From Acidobacteriaceae bacterium (lineage in GTDB: Bacteria > Acidobacteriota > Terriglobia > Terriglobales > Acidobacteriaceae): a DNA stretch of 47,555 nt. Shown in pieces: positions 9,987 through 18,499 of the stretch. Position 1 is the first letter of the stretch. Each line of letters starts with the position of its first letter. Position numbers and translations under genes: made by a program. The stretch spans positions 1-47,555 of the forward strand of contig JASHYS010000160.1 of assembly GCA_030042915.1 (NCBI GenBank), given 5' to 3'. The notes below the pieces were generated by a model, which saw only the letters and a list, made by a program, of their open reading frames with translations, made no database searches and had not been told where the DNA came from.

Positions 9987-12900
9987 TTAAAAACGGTAAT
10001 AACGGTAAGGATTGTCACCCATAGGAAAGTCAGTGCGGTAGTCGGGGTGATAATAGCCAACCTCGGCCCCTTCGGGCATGGCTGTCGGCGGCAAGCTCAG
10101 CAAACGATCGGGAATGGGTGGTTCGCAATCATGCCCGGATCGATCCCCATTCGGACCGAGCCACATAGGATTGGGGTTGAGAATCGTTTGGCGCGGTTGA
10201 AAAACTCGGTTGTCCACGGCGAAACTGGCGCGCAGATTCGCCAGCAATTGGGCTACCGCACGCGTGGTGCGCCAACGCGTATAGCGAAAATAGGTCTTCT
10301 CATCCGCATCAAAGCGGTCCGGGTCCACCTGGCAGAAGATTGCCACACCCTTTCCCACTGTTTTGCGCCCAAGCAGGCCGCCCGCTCCTATTTTTGTTCC
10401 GCCGCTCAGGATCCAGGCAGGCCTATCCAAAAAAGTTCGCCACCGAAGATCGGACGCACTCAGGCCTTTTGCTTCGGGCCAATCAGGCACTGAGAGCGAG
10501 CCCGCAAAATCGCCTGCGACCGCGGTCAATTGAGTGCCTAGCCAACCGTGTGCCTGCGCGCACGGAAGGAAGAATGCCCTGCCGCCTTGCTCAAGGTACG
10601 TATTCAGTCCGGCTGTATTCAGGGACGCATCCGGGCCGACGAGCACTAGCCCGATGTCCGCATCCAACTTGTCCGAATGCTGATAAACCACTCCAACCCT
10701 ATCCAGCCACGCCGCGCCTGCGGCACTGCCGATATACACCACTTTGTTGACTCGAGGCGCCAAAGGCCCGTGCTGAGCGTAATCCACAACGCGTTTGGCC
10801 ATTAGCCGTGCCGCCGGATCCTGCGCCACGTGATCTTCGAGGTCCAGGGTGCAGACAATCAGCCGCCCGTTGCCGTAGTTCAGCTCCATCAGCGGCAGAT
10901 AAGCCAGGTCGAACTCGCATTCAAGCAGGGGCGTCCAACCGCTGCGATGAGGTTTCTCAATCGCCGCGCTCGTAACTCCGCCGCGGTTGCCCCAGTGCCA
11001 TCCGGCATAGGGCTGTTCGCCTTCGTTCCCCCGGTGATAATCACCAACGTATTCCGGGCATGCCGCAATGAGTTTGCTGCTGCCCGTCCAGTCACGCAGA
11101 TCGTTGGCATCGATCTCCTGAGCAAACGGGGAATTGGGAACGGGAAAGACGCGCCGGACCACATTCGGGCAAACCCGCCAGCCGAGGGCTGCAGCCATCC
11201 AAGCCGGGTCTTGCGCGAAGATCAGAGCGCGGCCGCCGGCGCGCACATAGGGCTCCAGCCTGGCAGCCAAGGCGGGGTCATCTTTCAAGCCGTTGCGCCC
11301 GATAACCACCAACGGCGCCGCGTCTTTCCATGCGTGGAGCGCATAGCCCAGGTCCGTCAGCATCTTGCTGGTCAGGCCATCCGGATCGACAATAGCAATT
11401 CTTTCACCGGCCGCTTGGTACGCGCCAAAGACCCGAAACGCAAAGTTATCGTGGTGGGTTGCCTCGCCGATCGTTGCGGTGAGCGTGATCTGGCCGTCAG
11501 CTTTGCTGCCGACGTTCAGTTGGGGCGCCTGAATCTCGATGGGTATTTTTCGGATCTCCGAAATTGCCAGCTTGCCGCGAAGTTCGCCTTTGCCCACTGT
11601 ATTACCGCCGACGGTTGCGATCCAGGTCGCCCTAAATGTTTGGGGCTGACGCATATCGTTAATAAGGACGATCTGCTTCTCAAATTTCTGCCCGGCGTTG
11701 AAATGGTGGTCTTTGGCGGTGTATGCCTCTGGATGTCCGGCGATCCACGCCAAAGTCGGGAAGTTAACCTCCTTCAGATCGTCCTGCACCCACGACCAGG
11801 TGCGCAGGCCTCCCGGCAGCCCTGCAGTACGCCAACTTCTCCAAGTGTTTGTACGGAAAAGATCCTGGATCATGTGGTTGTCAGGGAATGGATCCAAATG
11901 GTCCTGGAAGCTTTTGTAGAGCGTTCCCCCAAGGAACTGGTCATGAAGATACTGCCGGTACTCTGTGCCTTCCTTGGTATAGGCGTCTACGCCAAAGTAA
12001 ATGGCGGTGAACTCTGTCAATAGCGGCTCGCTCGTTATGTTGGTCCCAAAGCCATCGCGCCCGCGCAGGAAAGTGCATTCCACAGGGGTACCAAACTCAG
12101 TCATGGTAATCGGCATCTCGCCGTTCTCCGCCCACGCACTCAACCATTCTTCACGTTCTTGGAGCGGCAGTATGTCCAAATAACAATTTGCCGAATGCAG
12201 ATCCCCCGTATCTGACCCCTCATGGCTGTAATAGACCCTCGTGGGATCCAGTTTCTTAATCTCGGCGAACATTTCCCCGGCGTTGGCCAGCAGTTCCTGC
12301 CAGCGCTTATCGCTCGCTGCCCAGCCATGACGGCCGACGTGACGAGGATCCATGTCGACGGCATTGTTAAAGAAATTCGCACCGGAGATCCACATCACCG
12401 CAGACGGATGTTTGCGGTAGTGACGAATCCATACAGCGGCGCGCTCCAGGGCTCGTTGCTGGTTCTGTTTCCAGATAAAGTTTCCGCTTGGATCTCTCAT
12501 GTACCGGTTGGCGTCGAGAACATATACCGCTGTGAGGTAGCCTTTATGATCCGCCCGGTCGAGTTCGGTCCCGGCGTCTGAGTCATCACCGCGGGTGTCC
12601 GGGTTCCAGGTTCCGAGTTCCGAAAAATTGTCCCCCACCTCTCCGAGCGGGCCATTGTGAAAGCATGGCTGGCGAAGATGGATTACTGTGCCGTTGAGGT
12701 AAAACTGCCGGCCTTCAATCCAGAACTCCCGAAATCCGAACTCCTGGCTAAACTGGTCATCCATCCCCGCTCCAGTCACGGTCAGCCGGAGAGTGTAAAG
12801 CTCGGGTTGATCCACGTCCCACAGGCGCGGGCTCGTCCATGGCCAGGAGACAGTGACAGTCTGGGCTGGCTTGGCCTCGACCCCAGCGTCAGCCGCGAAG

Positions 12901-13814
12901 TTCTCTTCCACCTCCCCTTTTCCATTAAGCATCTCCGCTACGAAATGCACTTGACCAGCCTGCTTGAGACCACTGAGATCAACGTCAAGTGAAACATTCT
13001 TCTTTCGCGTGGAAGTCCGTATGAAGATATCGCTCACACACGCGTCGGATGAGCGGCTTTCCAAATAAACGCTGCCGGTCAAACCTCGCGTCTTCAATCT
13101 AGCCGCGCTGTAGGTGACGGCCATAAAAGCGTTCTGCCAGAAGTGCCCGACCATTTCAGAATCCGCGATCGCTGCCACGAGCACGCAGATCTCTGCCGTT
13201 TTGCCCGGCGTAACCGCACGCGTGATATCCACTGAGCCCCACGGCCAAGGTACTTGCCCACATTCTTTGCCATTGACAAAGGCCATTCCGTCTGTGCACA
13301 CGCGGTCAAAGCGCAGACTGATTCCGCAGCCATCCCAGTTGGCTGGAATCTGCACTTGGCGCTTGTACCAGGCGCTTACCACGCGCGATCCATCCTCATA
13401 TTGGTCCCATTGCGGACCGGTGCCTCGAATCACAACGGGACTCCGCAACCTGGTTGACACAACCAAGTTGGCAGACCTGTCCTCATCCTGCCACCCCGCC
13501 CAACTGCCCGGCACGTTGATAAACCCCCAGCCCAGCTTCGGCGGCCCGGCTTCGCCGACACGGGCAGGTGTAAACCGCCAGATGCCGTCCAGGGACGCGT
13601 GCGATCGTTTTGCATTCTCAGCCACGACGTGCGTTGCATCCCAGTTCAGGCTCATGCCGGCTGGCAACACGGCGTCTGCAGCCTGCGAATCCGCCAGTGC
13701 CAACGGCGGGAGCAGGGTCGCGCCGGCCAGCGCAGCGGTGGAAGTCTGGAGGAATCGGCGACGCGTCAGTTGATCGTCCTCGAGACAATGCTTTGGCCCG
13801 TGTCTGCGGCTCAT
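9987..13814 (-). CDS. Tat-exported glycoside hydrolase family 2-like protein
   Basis: Probably hydrolyses a beta-galactosidic, beta-glucuronidic or beta-mannosidic bond outside the cytoplasm. ATG 13814 is chosen over TTG 13832 because AGGAG precedes it by 8 bp and would lie inside the longer version. The 1275-residue protein starts with a Tat signal (TRRRFLQTS). It then has a GH2 sugar-binding jelly roll (SWAGWQDEDR; YKRQVQIPANWDG), an immunoglobulin-like domain and a TIM barrel, followed by a long C-terminal half with a ThuA/GATase-like look (LVVIGRNGLKDDPAL; ALIFAQDPAWM). The nucleophile Glu is present (MTEFG, E573). The usual acid/base motif N-E after VMW is replaced by ANF (Phe481), so the mechanism may differ or activity may be lost. 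The gene is 3.8 kb and monocistronic. Its promoter carries TTGACA, 17 bp, TATATC within the operator at 13912. Confidence 0.8.
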   Translation of the reverse strand: MSRRHGPKHCLEDDQLTRRRFLQTSTAALAGATLLPPLALADSQAADAVLPAGMSLNWDATHVVAENAKRSHASLDGIWRFTPARVGEAGPPKLGWGFINVPGSWAGWQDEDRSANLVVSTRLRSPVVIRGTGPQWDQYEDGSRVVSAWYKRQVQIPANWDGCGISLRFDRVCTDGMAFVNGKECGQVPWPWGSVDITRAVTPGKTAEICVLVAAIADSEMVGHFWQNAFMAVTYSAARLKTRGLTGSVYLESRSSDACVSDIFIRTSTRKKNVSLDVDLSGLKQAGQVHFVAEMLNGKGEVEENFAADAGVEAKPAQTVTVSWPWTSPRLWDVDQPELYTLRLTVTGAGMDDQFSQEFGFREFWIEGRQFYLNGTVIHLRQPCFHNGPLGEVGDNFSELGTWNPDTRGDDSDAGTELDRADHKGYLTAVYVLDANRYMRDPSGNFIWKQNQQRALERAAVWIRHYRKHPSAVMWISGANFFNNAVDMDPRHVGRHGWAASDKRWQELLANAGEMFAEIKKLDPTRVYYSHEGSDTGDLHSANCYLDILPLQEREEWLSAWAENGEMPITMTEFGTPVECTFLRGRDGFGTNITSEPLLTEFTAIYFGVDAYTKEGTEYRQYLHDQFLGGTLYKSFQDHLDPFPDNHMIQDLFRTNTWRSWRTAGLPGGLRTWSWVQDDLKEVNFPTLAWIAGHPEAYTAKDHHFNAGQKFEKQIVLINDMRQPQTFRATWIATVGGNTVGKGELRGKLAISEIRKIPIEIQAPQLNVGSKADGQITLTATIGEATHHDNFAFRVFGAYQAAGERIAIVDPDGLTSKMLTDLGYALHAWKDAAPLVVIGRNGLKDDPALAARLEPYVRAGGRALIFAQDPAWMAAALGWRVCPNVVRRVFPVPNSPFAQEIDANDLRDWTGSSKLIAACPEYVGDYHRGNEGEQPYAGWHWGNRGGVTSAAIEKPHRSGWTPLLECEFDLAYLPLMELNYGNGRLIVCTLDLEDHVAQDPAARLMAKRVVDYAQHGPLAPRVNKVVYIGSAAGAAWLDRVGVVYQHSDKLDADIGLVLVGPDASLNTAGLNTYLEQGGRAFFLPCAQAHGWLGTQLTAVAGDFAGSLSVPDWPEAKGLSASDLRWRTFLDRPAWILSGGTKIGAGGLLGRKTVGKGVAIFCQVDPDRFDADEKTYFRYTRWRTTRAVAQLLANLRASFAVDNRVFQPRQTILNPNPMWLGPNGDRSGHDCEPPIPDRLLSLPPTAMPEGAEVGYYHPDYRTDFPMGDNPYRYYRF

Positions 13815-13911
13815 GAGGTTCACTCCTGACAAATCAGCATGGATTCAGCCCAGTGAACTTGCCTATATATCCGGGTACAGCCGCTACGTTTCTATATTGA
13901 GCACGAAAGTG

Positions 13912-13941
13912 TGATATATCAGAGTAGGCGCTGCCTGTCAA
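13912..13941 (-). promoter_or_regulatory. Operator and promoter between GH2 and GH29
   Basis: TGATATATCA occupies 13912-13921. On the minus strand TTGACA (13941-13936) is followed by 17 bp and then TATATC (13918-13913), a near-ideal promoter for GH2 with its -10 inside the operator. The GH29 gene starts 124 bp away on the other strand. A clear plus-strand -35 is not visible, so repression of GH29 from this copy is inferred. Confidence 0.75.
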
Positions 13942-14044
13942 CCGCCCGTTACCTTCACGGCTATGTTGGCAGGAGCGTGAGGGATCGTTATGATGCGATG
14001 GGGCATACACCGCCGCGGGGCGGGACCTTGAAGGAGAATTCGCA

Positions 14045-15469
14045 ATGATCCATCGCGTTGGACTGTTTTTGATCTTGGCAGGGTCGCTGATGCTGGCAGG
14101 CACAGTGTGTACGGCGCAAGGGCAAGTGAAGTATGAGCCGACGCTTGCATCGCTCGATCGTCACCCGCTGCCGCAGTGGTATGCGGGGGCGAAGTTGGGG
14201 ATCTTCATTCACTGGGGACTATATTCGGTACCGGGCTGGGCACCGCTGTCGCATCCGGAGCACGACTTTGCGAGCACTGACTACATCAAGAACAACCCCT
14301 ACGCCGAGTGGTACCTGAACGCCATGCGAATCGCGGGCTCGCCGACTCAGGCTTATCACCGTGAACACTATGGGGCGGAATTCAGCTACTACGACTTTGC
14401 CCCTATCTTCAACCACGAGTCGAAGAAGTGGAATCCCGAGGAATGGGCAAAGATTTTCCACGATGCAGGGGCTCGCTACGTGGTCCTAACATCGAAGCAC
14501 CACGAAGGCTTTACGCTGTGGCCCAGCACGACGGTAAATCCGAATCCCTCAATTCCGCAGAACGAACGGCGCGCGGAGCGTGACATTGTGGGCGAGTTGA
14601 CAGCGGCCGTACGCAGAGAAGGCCTGAAGATGGGGCTCTATTACTCCGGCGGGTACGACTGGACGTTCAATTCCGGTCCTATCGAGACGTCCCAGGACTA
14701 CGAGAGCGTAAAGCCGGAATCACAGGCCTACGGAGACTACGCATTCGCGCAGATTCATGAGCTGATCGACCGTTATCATCCGGCGCTTTTGTGGAACGAC
14801 ATCGACTGGCCGAAGACAGGCCGGTCTATGCAGGTTGAGGCAGACTACTACAACGCCGTGCCGGATGGAGTAGTGGACGATCGATTCGGAATTGAGCATG
14901 CGGACTTTACCTCGCCGGAGTATCAGAAGCTGGACAAGATCGCCGCGAAGAAATGGGAGGAGTGCCGCGGATTGGGGCGGTCGTTCGGCTACAACCGCGC
15001 TGAGGGTGAGGCGGAGACCATCGCTCCTGCCGATCTGATTGCCTTGTTGGTGGACATTGTGAGTAAGAATGGCAACCTGCTGCTCGACGTGGGACCAGAA
15101 GATGACGGAACCATTCCTGCCGTGCAGATGGAGCGGTTGAAGGCGCTGGGTGATTGGCTCAAGCAGAACGGCGATGCCATCTACGACACCGTGCCATGGG
15201 AGCGCGCCGATGGCAAGACTGCCGAAGGCGACGATCTGCGCTTTACGCGCAAAGGAAACGATCTATACGCGACGATATTGGGAACTCCGAAGGCTCGGAC
15301 AGCGACGATAGAGGGTGTGACCGTGCGGCCCGGCATGCAAGTGACAATGCTCGGCGATGTCAATCCGCTGGACATAAAGGCAGCTGGCGATAATCCGCAG
15401 GTGACACTGCCGGAGCATCTGCCCGGTAATTACGCTTATGTGCTGAAGCTGGCCGGCTACGCACAGTAG
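14045..15469 (+). CDS. Alpha-L-fucosidase, GH29
   Basis: Releases alpha-linked L-fucose from glycans by a retaining mechanism. ATG 14045 has AAGGAG 8 bp upstream. The 474-residue protein begins with a Sec signal peptide (LFLILAGSLMLAGTVCTAQG), so it is periplasmic or secreted. GH29 signatures are clear: WYAGAKLGIFIHWGLYSVPGW near the N-terminus (aromatic-rich active-site strand), LTSKHHEGFTLWPS, and LLWNDIDWP carrying the expected nucleophile Asp252. A small C-terminal beta domain follows (KGNDLYATILGTP). It is followed by the ROK kinase gene in the same direction after 155 bp. The signal peptide is Sec-like, unlike the Tat signal of the second GH29 in this locus. Confidence 0.93.
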   Translation: MIHRVGLFLILAGSLMLAGTVCTAQGQVKYEPTLASLDRHPLPQWYAGAKLGIFIHWGLYSVPGWAPLSHPEHDFASTDYIKNNPYAEWYLNAMRIAGSPTQAYHREHYGAEFSYYDFAPIFNHESKKWNPEEWAKIFHDAGARYVVLTSKHHEGFTLWPSTTVNPNPSIPQNERRAERDIVGELTAAVRREGLKMGLYYSGGYDWTFNSGPIETSQDYESVKPESQAYGDYAFAQIHELIDRYHPALLWNDIDWPKTGRSMQVEADYYNAVPDGVVDDRFGIEHADFTSPEYQKLDKIAAKKWEECRGLGRSFGYNRAEGEAETIAPADLIALLVDIVSKNGNLLLDVGPEDDGTIPAVQMERLKALGDWLKQNGDAIYDTVPWERADGKTAEGDDLRFTRKGNDLYATILGTPKARTATIEGVTVRPGMQVTMLGDVNPLDIKAAGDNPQVTLPEHLPGNYAYVLKLAGYAQ

Positions 15470-15475
15470 CTGCAG

Positions 15476-15487
15476 GGGTGCGCACCC
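15476..15487. other. Perfect 12-bp palindrome after GH29
   Basis: GGGTGCGCACCC lies 7 bp past the fucosidase stop. It is GC-rich, has no loop of its own and no T run after it. It could attenuate transcription before the ROK gene, but the evidence is thin. Confidence 0.2.
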
Positions 15488-15624
15488 TGTGTAGGTCGAT
15501 CGCAGGCTTGCTGAATGGTGTTTGCTTCCGTTTAGTTATGAATACCAATCGCGATACCTCCTCGCAGAAAAGCGGCTTGCGTTAGTGTTTCGTGTGTGGT
15601 AGCAACTGAGGCAGGAATGAGCCT

Positions 15625-16494
15625 TTGAACATACTCACGATCGACATTGGCGGAACCAAGCTATCTATGGCGCTGTTCGAGGACGGTCGTATGATCTTGC
15701 GCCAGACGCTCGCCACCGAACGAGATGGGGGGCGAGTCTGGATGATGCACCAGATCCTATCAATCGCGAATAGATGGCGGAAGGACTCGGATTTCGACAG
15801 CTGCGGCCTGGGTTTCGGCGGACCGGTCGACTTCGTATCGCAACGAGTTACCACGTCGAACGTTGTCGCAGATTGGCAGAAATTTCCGCTGGCCTCGGCT
15901 CTTCAAGCGGAATTGAATGTTCCAACGGTCATCGATAACGACGCCAACCTAGGGGCTCTTGGAGAGGCTATCTACGGCGCGGGTGCGGGTTGCGATCCCC
16001 TGTTTTACTTGACTCTATCCACTGGAATCGGCGGCGGTTTCGTAATCGGAGGACAAATCTTTCGTGGCGCTGATTCCTTCGCCGGCGAAATCGGGCACAT
16101 TACCGTGCGGCCTGGTGGACCGCGATGCTCGTGCGGCGCCGATGGCTGCTTGGAACGGATGTGCTCCGGTATCTGGTTGGAAAGCGATCACGGACGACCC
16201 GCCAAGGATTTGCTAATGGATTTGGAGTTCGTTCAACGCTACGTTGTGGATTTGGCGATGGGTCTGAAGTCTGCCATCCTGCTTCTCAACCCGGCTCGGG
16301 TCGTCATTGGAGGCGGCATAAGCAAAGCCGGTGATTCTCTGTTCGTGCCGCTCCGCAAGGAATTGCGCCGGCAGATCACGTGCTGGTCGCAGGCCCGCAT
16401 TGACGTCGTTCCGTCCGCGCTTGGTGATGATAGCGTCCTCTTCGGCGCGCTGGCCCTTGCTCAGCCTTCGCTCCATCCGGAATACGCTTCATGA
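15625..16494 (+). CDS. ROK family sugar kinase
   Basis: Cytosolic ATP-dependent kinase for a hexose or amino sugar; the exact substrate is not readable. TTG 15625 is the start: AGGA lies 8 bp upstream and the protein begins directly with the phosphate-binding strand (NILTIDIGGTKLSMALF). The 289 residues show GLGFGGPVD, the substrate region VIDNDANLGALGE with the expected catalytic Asp, the ROK zinc motif (C168-S-C170-GADG-C175-LE), and VVIGGGISKAG near the C-terminus. There is no N-terminal helix-turn-helix, so this is a kinase and not a ROK repressor. It lies downstream of GH29 with no separate operator and is probably co-transcribed with it. Confidence 0.9.
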   Translation: MNILTIDIGGTKLSMALFEDGRMILRQTLATERDGGRVWMMHQILSIANRWRKDSDFDSCGLGFGGPVDFVSQRVTTSNVVADWQKFPLASALQAELNVPTVIDNDANLGALGEAIYGAGAGCDPLFYLTLSTGIGGGFVIGGQIFRGADSFAGEIGHITVRPGGPRCSCGADGCLERMCSGIWLESDHGRPAKDLLMDLEFVQRYVVDLAMGLKSAILLLNPARVVIGGGISKAGDSLFVPLRKELRRQITCWSQARIDVVPSALGDDSVLFGALALAQPSLHPEYAS

Positions 16495-16539
16495 GAGCTC
16501 GGAATCCTTGACAGTCATAGGCAGCGGGACAGAGTATAT

Positions 16540-16551
16540 TTGACATATCAG
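16540..16551 (+). promoter_or_regulatory. GntR-type operator before the HAD operon
   Basis: TTGACATATCAG contains TGACATATCA (16541-16550). Upstream lie TTGACA (16508-16513) and TATATT (16535-16540), but 21 bp apart. The operator itself also contains TTGACA, so which hexamers are used is unclear. It is the only operator copy in front of the four-gene HAD to GmhA-like operon. Confidence 0.6.
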
Positions 16552-16694
16552 TATTGGAGGGTTACTCTTCGAGACGGGGAGGGGCGCCGCAAGCGCTACT
16601 CGTATTGGTTCACTCACGGCCCGCTCGAAGCCCCGAAGCCCCCGCAAAACTTGTCGCTGCGACCGGTCGATTAGGTGAAACGCCGGATCTTGCT

Positions 16695-17537
16695 ATGCCG
16701 CAGAACGTCTCAGCCTCGGGAAAGAAAATGGATTTCGCGATCGAAGCGCTCCATCCCGAGGCGCGCGGCATCCCGAAAGTAGTGCTCTTTGATTTCGATG
16801 GGACCCTCTCGCTTCTGCGCGCTGGATGGGCAGACGTGATGGTGCCGATGATGGTCGCCGAATTGGCGGCGCTCAACAGCGGTGAGAGCGTCGATGAATT
16901 GCACTCCATCGTGCGGGACTTTGTGGATCGCCTGACCGGCAAGCAGACCATCTATCAAATGATCGAACTTGTGGCGCAGGTGGAGCGGCGCGGCGGCATG
17001 CCCCAGACGCCGGTTGCATACAAGCACAAGTACCTGCGACTACTGCACGAGCGGATTGCGCACCGTTTGGAGGAACTGCGTGCCGGGCGGGCGAAGCCTG
17101 AGAAGTATCTGGTGCCGGGTTCGATTGACCTGCTCCAGGCGCTACGCAAGCGAGGAATGCGTCTGTATTTGGCCAGCGGGACGGATGAGGAGTTCATGCG
17201 GCTAGAGGCGGACCTGCTCGGCGTGACAGAGTTTTTCGACGGCGGCGTCTTTGGGGCGCAGGACGACTATAAGAATTTCTCGAAATGGATTCTGATCGAG
17301 CGGATTCTTTCTCGCTCCGAATGCCATGGCACTGAAATCCTCGGCTTCGGCGACGGCTTCGTGGAGATTGAAAACGTCAAGGCAGTCGACGGGATCGCGG
17401 TCGGCGTGGCCACGGACGAGGGCGATTGCCTTCAAGTTTACGACTGGAAGCGCAATCGGTTAGCGGCAGCGGGCGCCGACTACATCATACCGAACTATCT
17501 GAATCAAGCGCGGTTGCTGGAGAGGATTATCGCATGA
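16695..17537 (+). CDS. HAD-superfamily hydrolase
   Basis: Probable phosphatase acting on a small phosphorylated metabolite, likely a sugar phosphate given its neighbours. The frame opens at TTG 16554, but that codon lies only 3 bp past the operator and the first 47 residues are low-quality Arg/Pro/Ala sequence, so ATG 16695 (or 16728) is preferred; no clear ribosome site decides. The 280-residue form has motif I FDFDGTLS (Asp33, Asp35), a helical cap, motif II (LYLASGTDEEF) and a motif III/IV region (FGDGFVEIENVK). It resembles phosphoglycolate-phosphatase-like HADs rather than the shorter GmhB heptose phosphatases. It is the first gene of a four-gene operon with ATGA/GTGA overlaps, so its product probably works in one pathway with the next three. 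Confidence 0.8.
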   Translation: MPQNVSASGKKMDFAIEALHPEARGIPKVVLFDFDGTLSLLRAGWADVMVPMMVAELAALNSGESVDELHSIVRDFVDRLTGKQTIYQMIELVAQVERRGGMPQTPVAYKHKYLRLLHERIAHRLEELRAGRAKPEKYLVPGSIDLLQALRKRGMRLYLASGTDEEFMRLEADLLGVTEFFDGGVFGAQDDYKNFSKWILIERILSRSECHGTEILGFGDGFVEIENVKAVDGIAVGVATDEGDCLQVYDWKRNRLAAAGADYIIPNYLNQARLLERIIA

Positions 17538-18499
17538 TGAGTTCCCGTTATCCCATGTTCGATCGCAGTCGACTTATCGTGAAGCCACTCGCTGAGCGGC
17601 ATCACGATCTGGAGCTTGGCAATTGGCTTAAGCTGGACGACCCCGCGCCGCCATATCAGCATGCAGATTTGTCTGTCCTAGCGGAGCGGCTCCATCGCGC
17701 TCAAGAAATTGGCGCCGCCCGCATACTGATGTTTGGCGCGCACCTGCTCCGCGCAGGCGTCAATCGTCACATCATCGATCTGATGGAAAGGGGACTCATC
17801 TCACACATCGCGATGAATGGAGCCGGCGCGATCCACGACTTCGAGTTAGCCCTGATCGGAAAAACCACTGAGAGTGTACCCCGCTACATTCGCTCCGGAG
17901 AATTCGGGTTGTGGCAGGAAACCGGAAGGCTGAACGACCTGCTACGCGATTGCGATGGCCGCGGTTTTGGAGAGATGGTCGGCAGTGTAATTCTCAACGG
18001 TGACTTTCCGTACCGCGATTTAAGCGTGCTTGCTGCCGCGTATCGCTGCGGCATACCAGCTACTGTGCACGTAGGCATCGGCTACGACATCATCCACGAG
18101 CATCCAAATTGCGACGGCGCTGCGCTCGGCGAAGCGAGCTATCGCGATTTCCTGATCTTTGCCCATTCTGTTGAAAGCCTAGAAGGCGGGGTGATGCTGA
18201 GTTTCGGGTCTGCGGTGATGGCTCCTGAAGTCTATCTGAAAGCACTTGCGATGGCTCGTAATGTGGCGCACCAGGAGGGCCGGCAGATTCGCAACTTCAC
18301 TACGGCCGTTTTCGACTTGATGCCGATCGCGGGCGACTTCCGCAACGAGTTGCCGAAAACCGAGCCCGCATATTACTTCCGCCCACGCAAGACGATTTTG
18401 ATTCGCACCGTCTCGGACGGCGGACACAGCTACTATTTCAGCGGCGACCATCGGGCGACATTTCCCTCACTATGGCGTGCTCTTGGAGAACTGGCGTGA
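17534..18499 (+). CDS. Deoxyhypusine-synthase-like conserved protein of unknown function
   Basis: The function is not known to me. The start is ATG 17534 in an ATGA overlap with the HAD stop; GGAGAGG lies 8 bp upstream. The 321-residue soluble protein has a nucleotide-binding look: ARILMFGAHLLRAGVNRHIIDLM, then ISHIAMNGAGAIHDFELAL, IPATVHVGIGYDIIHEHP, and near the end ARNVAHQEGRQIRNFTTAVFDL. The pattern of a Gly-rich turn followed by HDFE resembles the NAD-binding Rossmann-like fold of deoxyhypusine synthase. No deoxyhypusine substrate exists in bacteria of this kind, so the role must differ. The overlap with PfkB and HAD suggests a step in sugar-phosphate metabolism. The fold assignment is from recognition only. 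Confidence 0.55.
   Translation: MMSSRYPMFDRSRLIVKPLAERHHDLELGNWLKLDDPAPPYQHADLSVLAERLHRAQEIGAARILMFGAHLLRAGVNRHIIDLMERGLISHIAMNGAGAIHDFELALIGKTTESVPRYIRSGEFGLWQETGRLNDLLRDCDGRGFGEMVGSVILNGDFPYRDLSVLAAAYRCGIPATVHVGIGYDIIHEHPNCDGAALGEASYRDFLIFAHSVESLEGGVMLSFGSAVMAPEVYLKALAMARNVAHQEGRQIRNFTTAVFDLMPIAGDFRNELPKTEPAYYFRPRKTILIRTVSDGGHSYYFSGDHRATFPSLWRALGELA

Noticed and set aside
10830..12023. 397-codon plus-strand open frame inside GH2
   Set aside because: It is antisense to the GH2 gene, has no ribosome site, signal or recognisable motif.
15625..16494. ROK protein as a second transcriptional repressor
   Set aside because: The protein starts directly with the kinase phosphate loop and has no helix-turn-helix domain.
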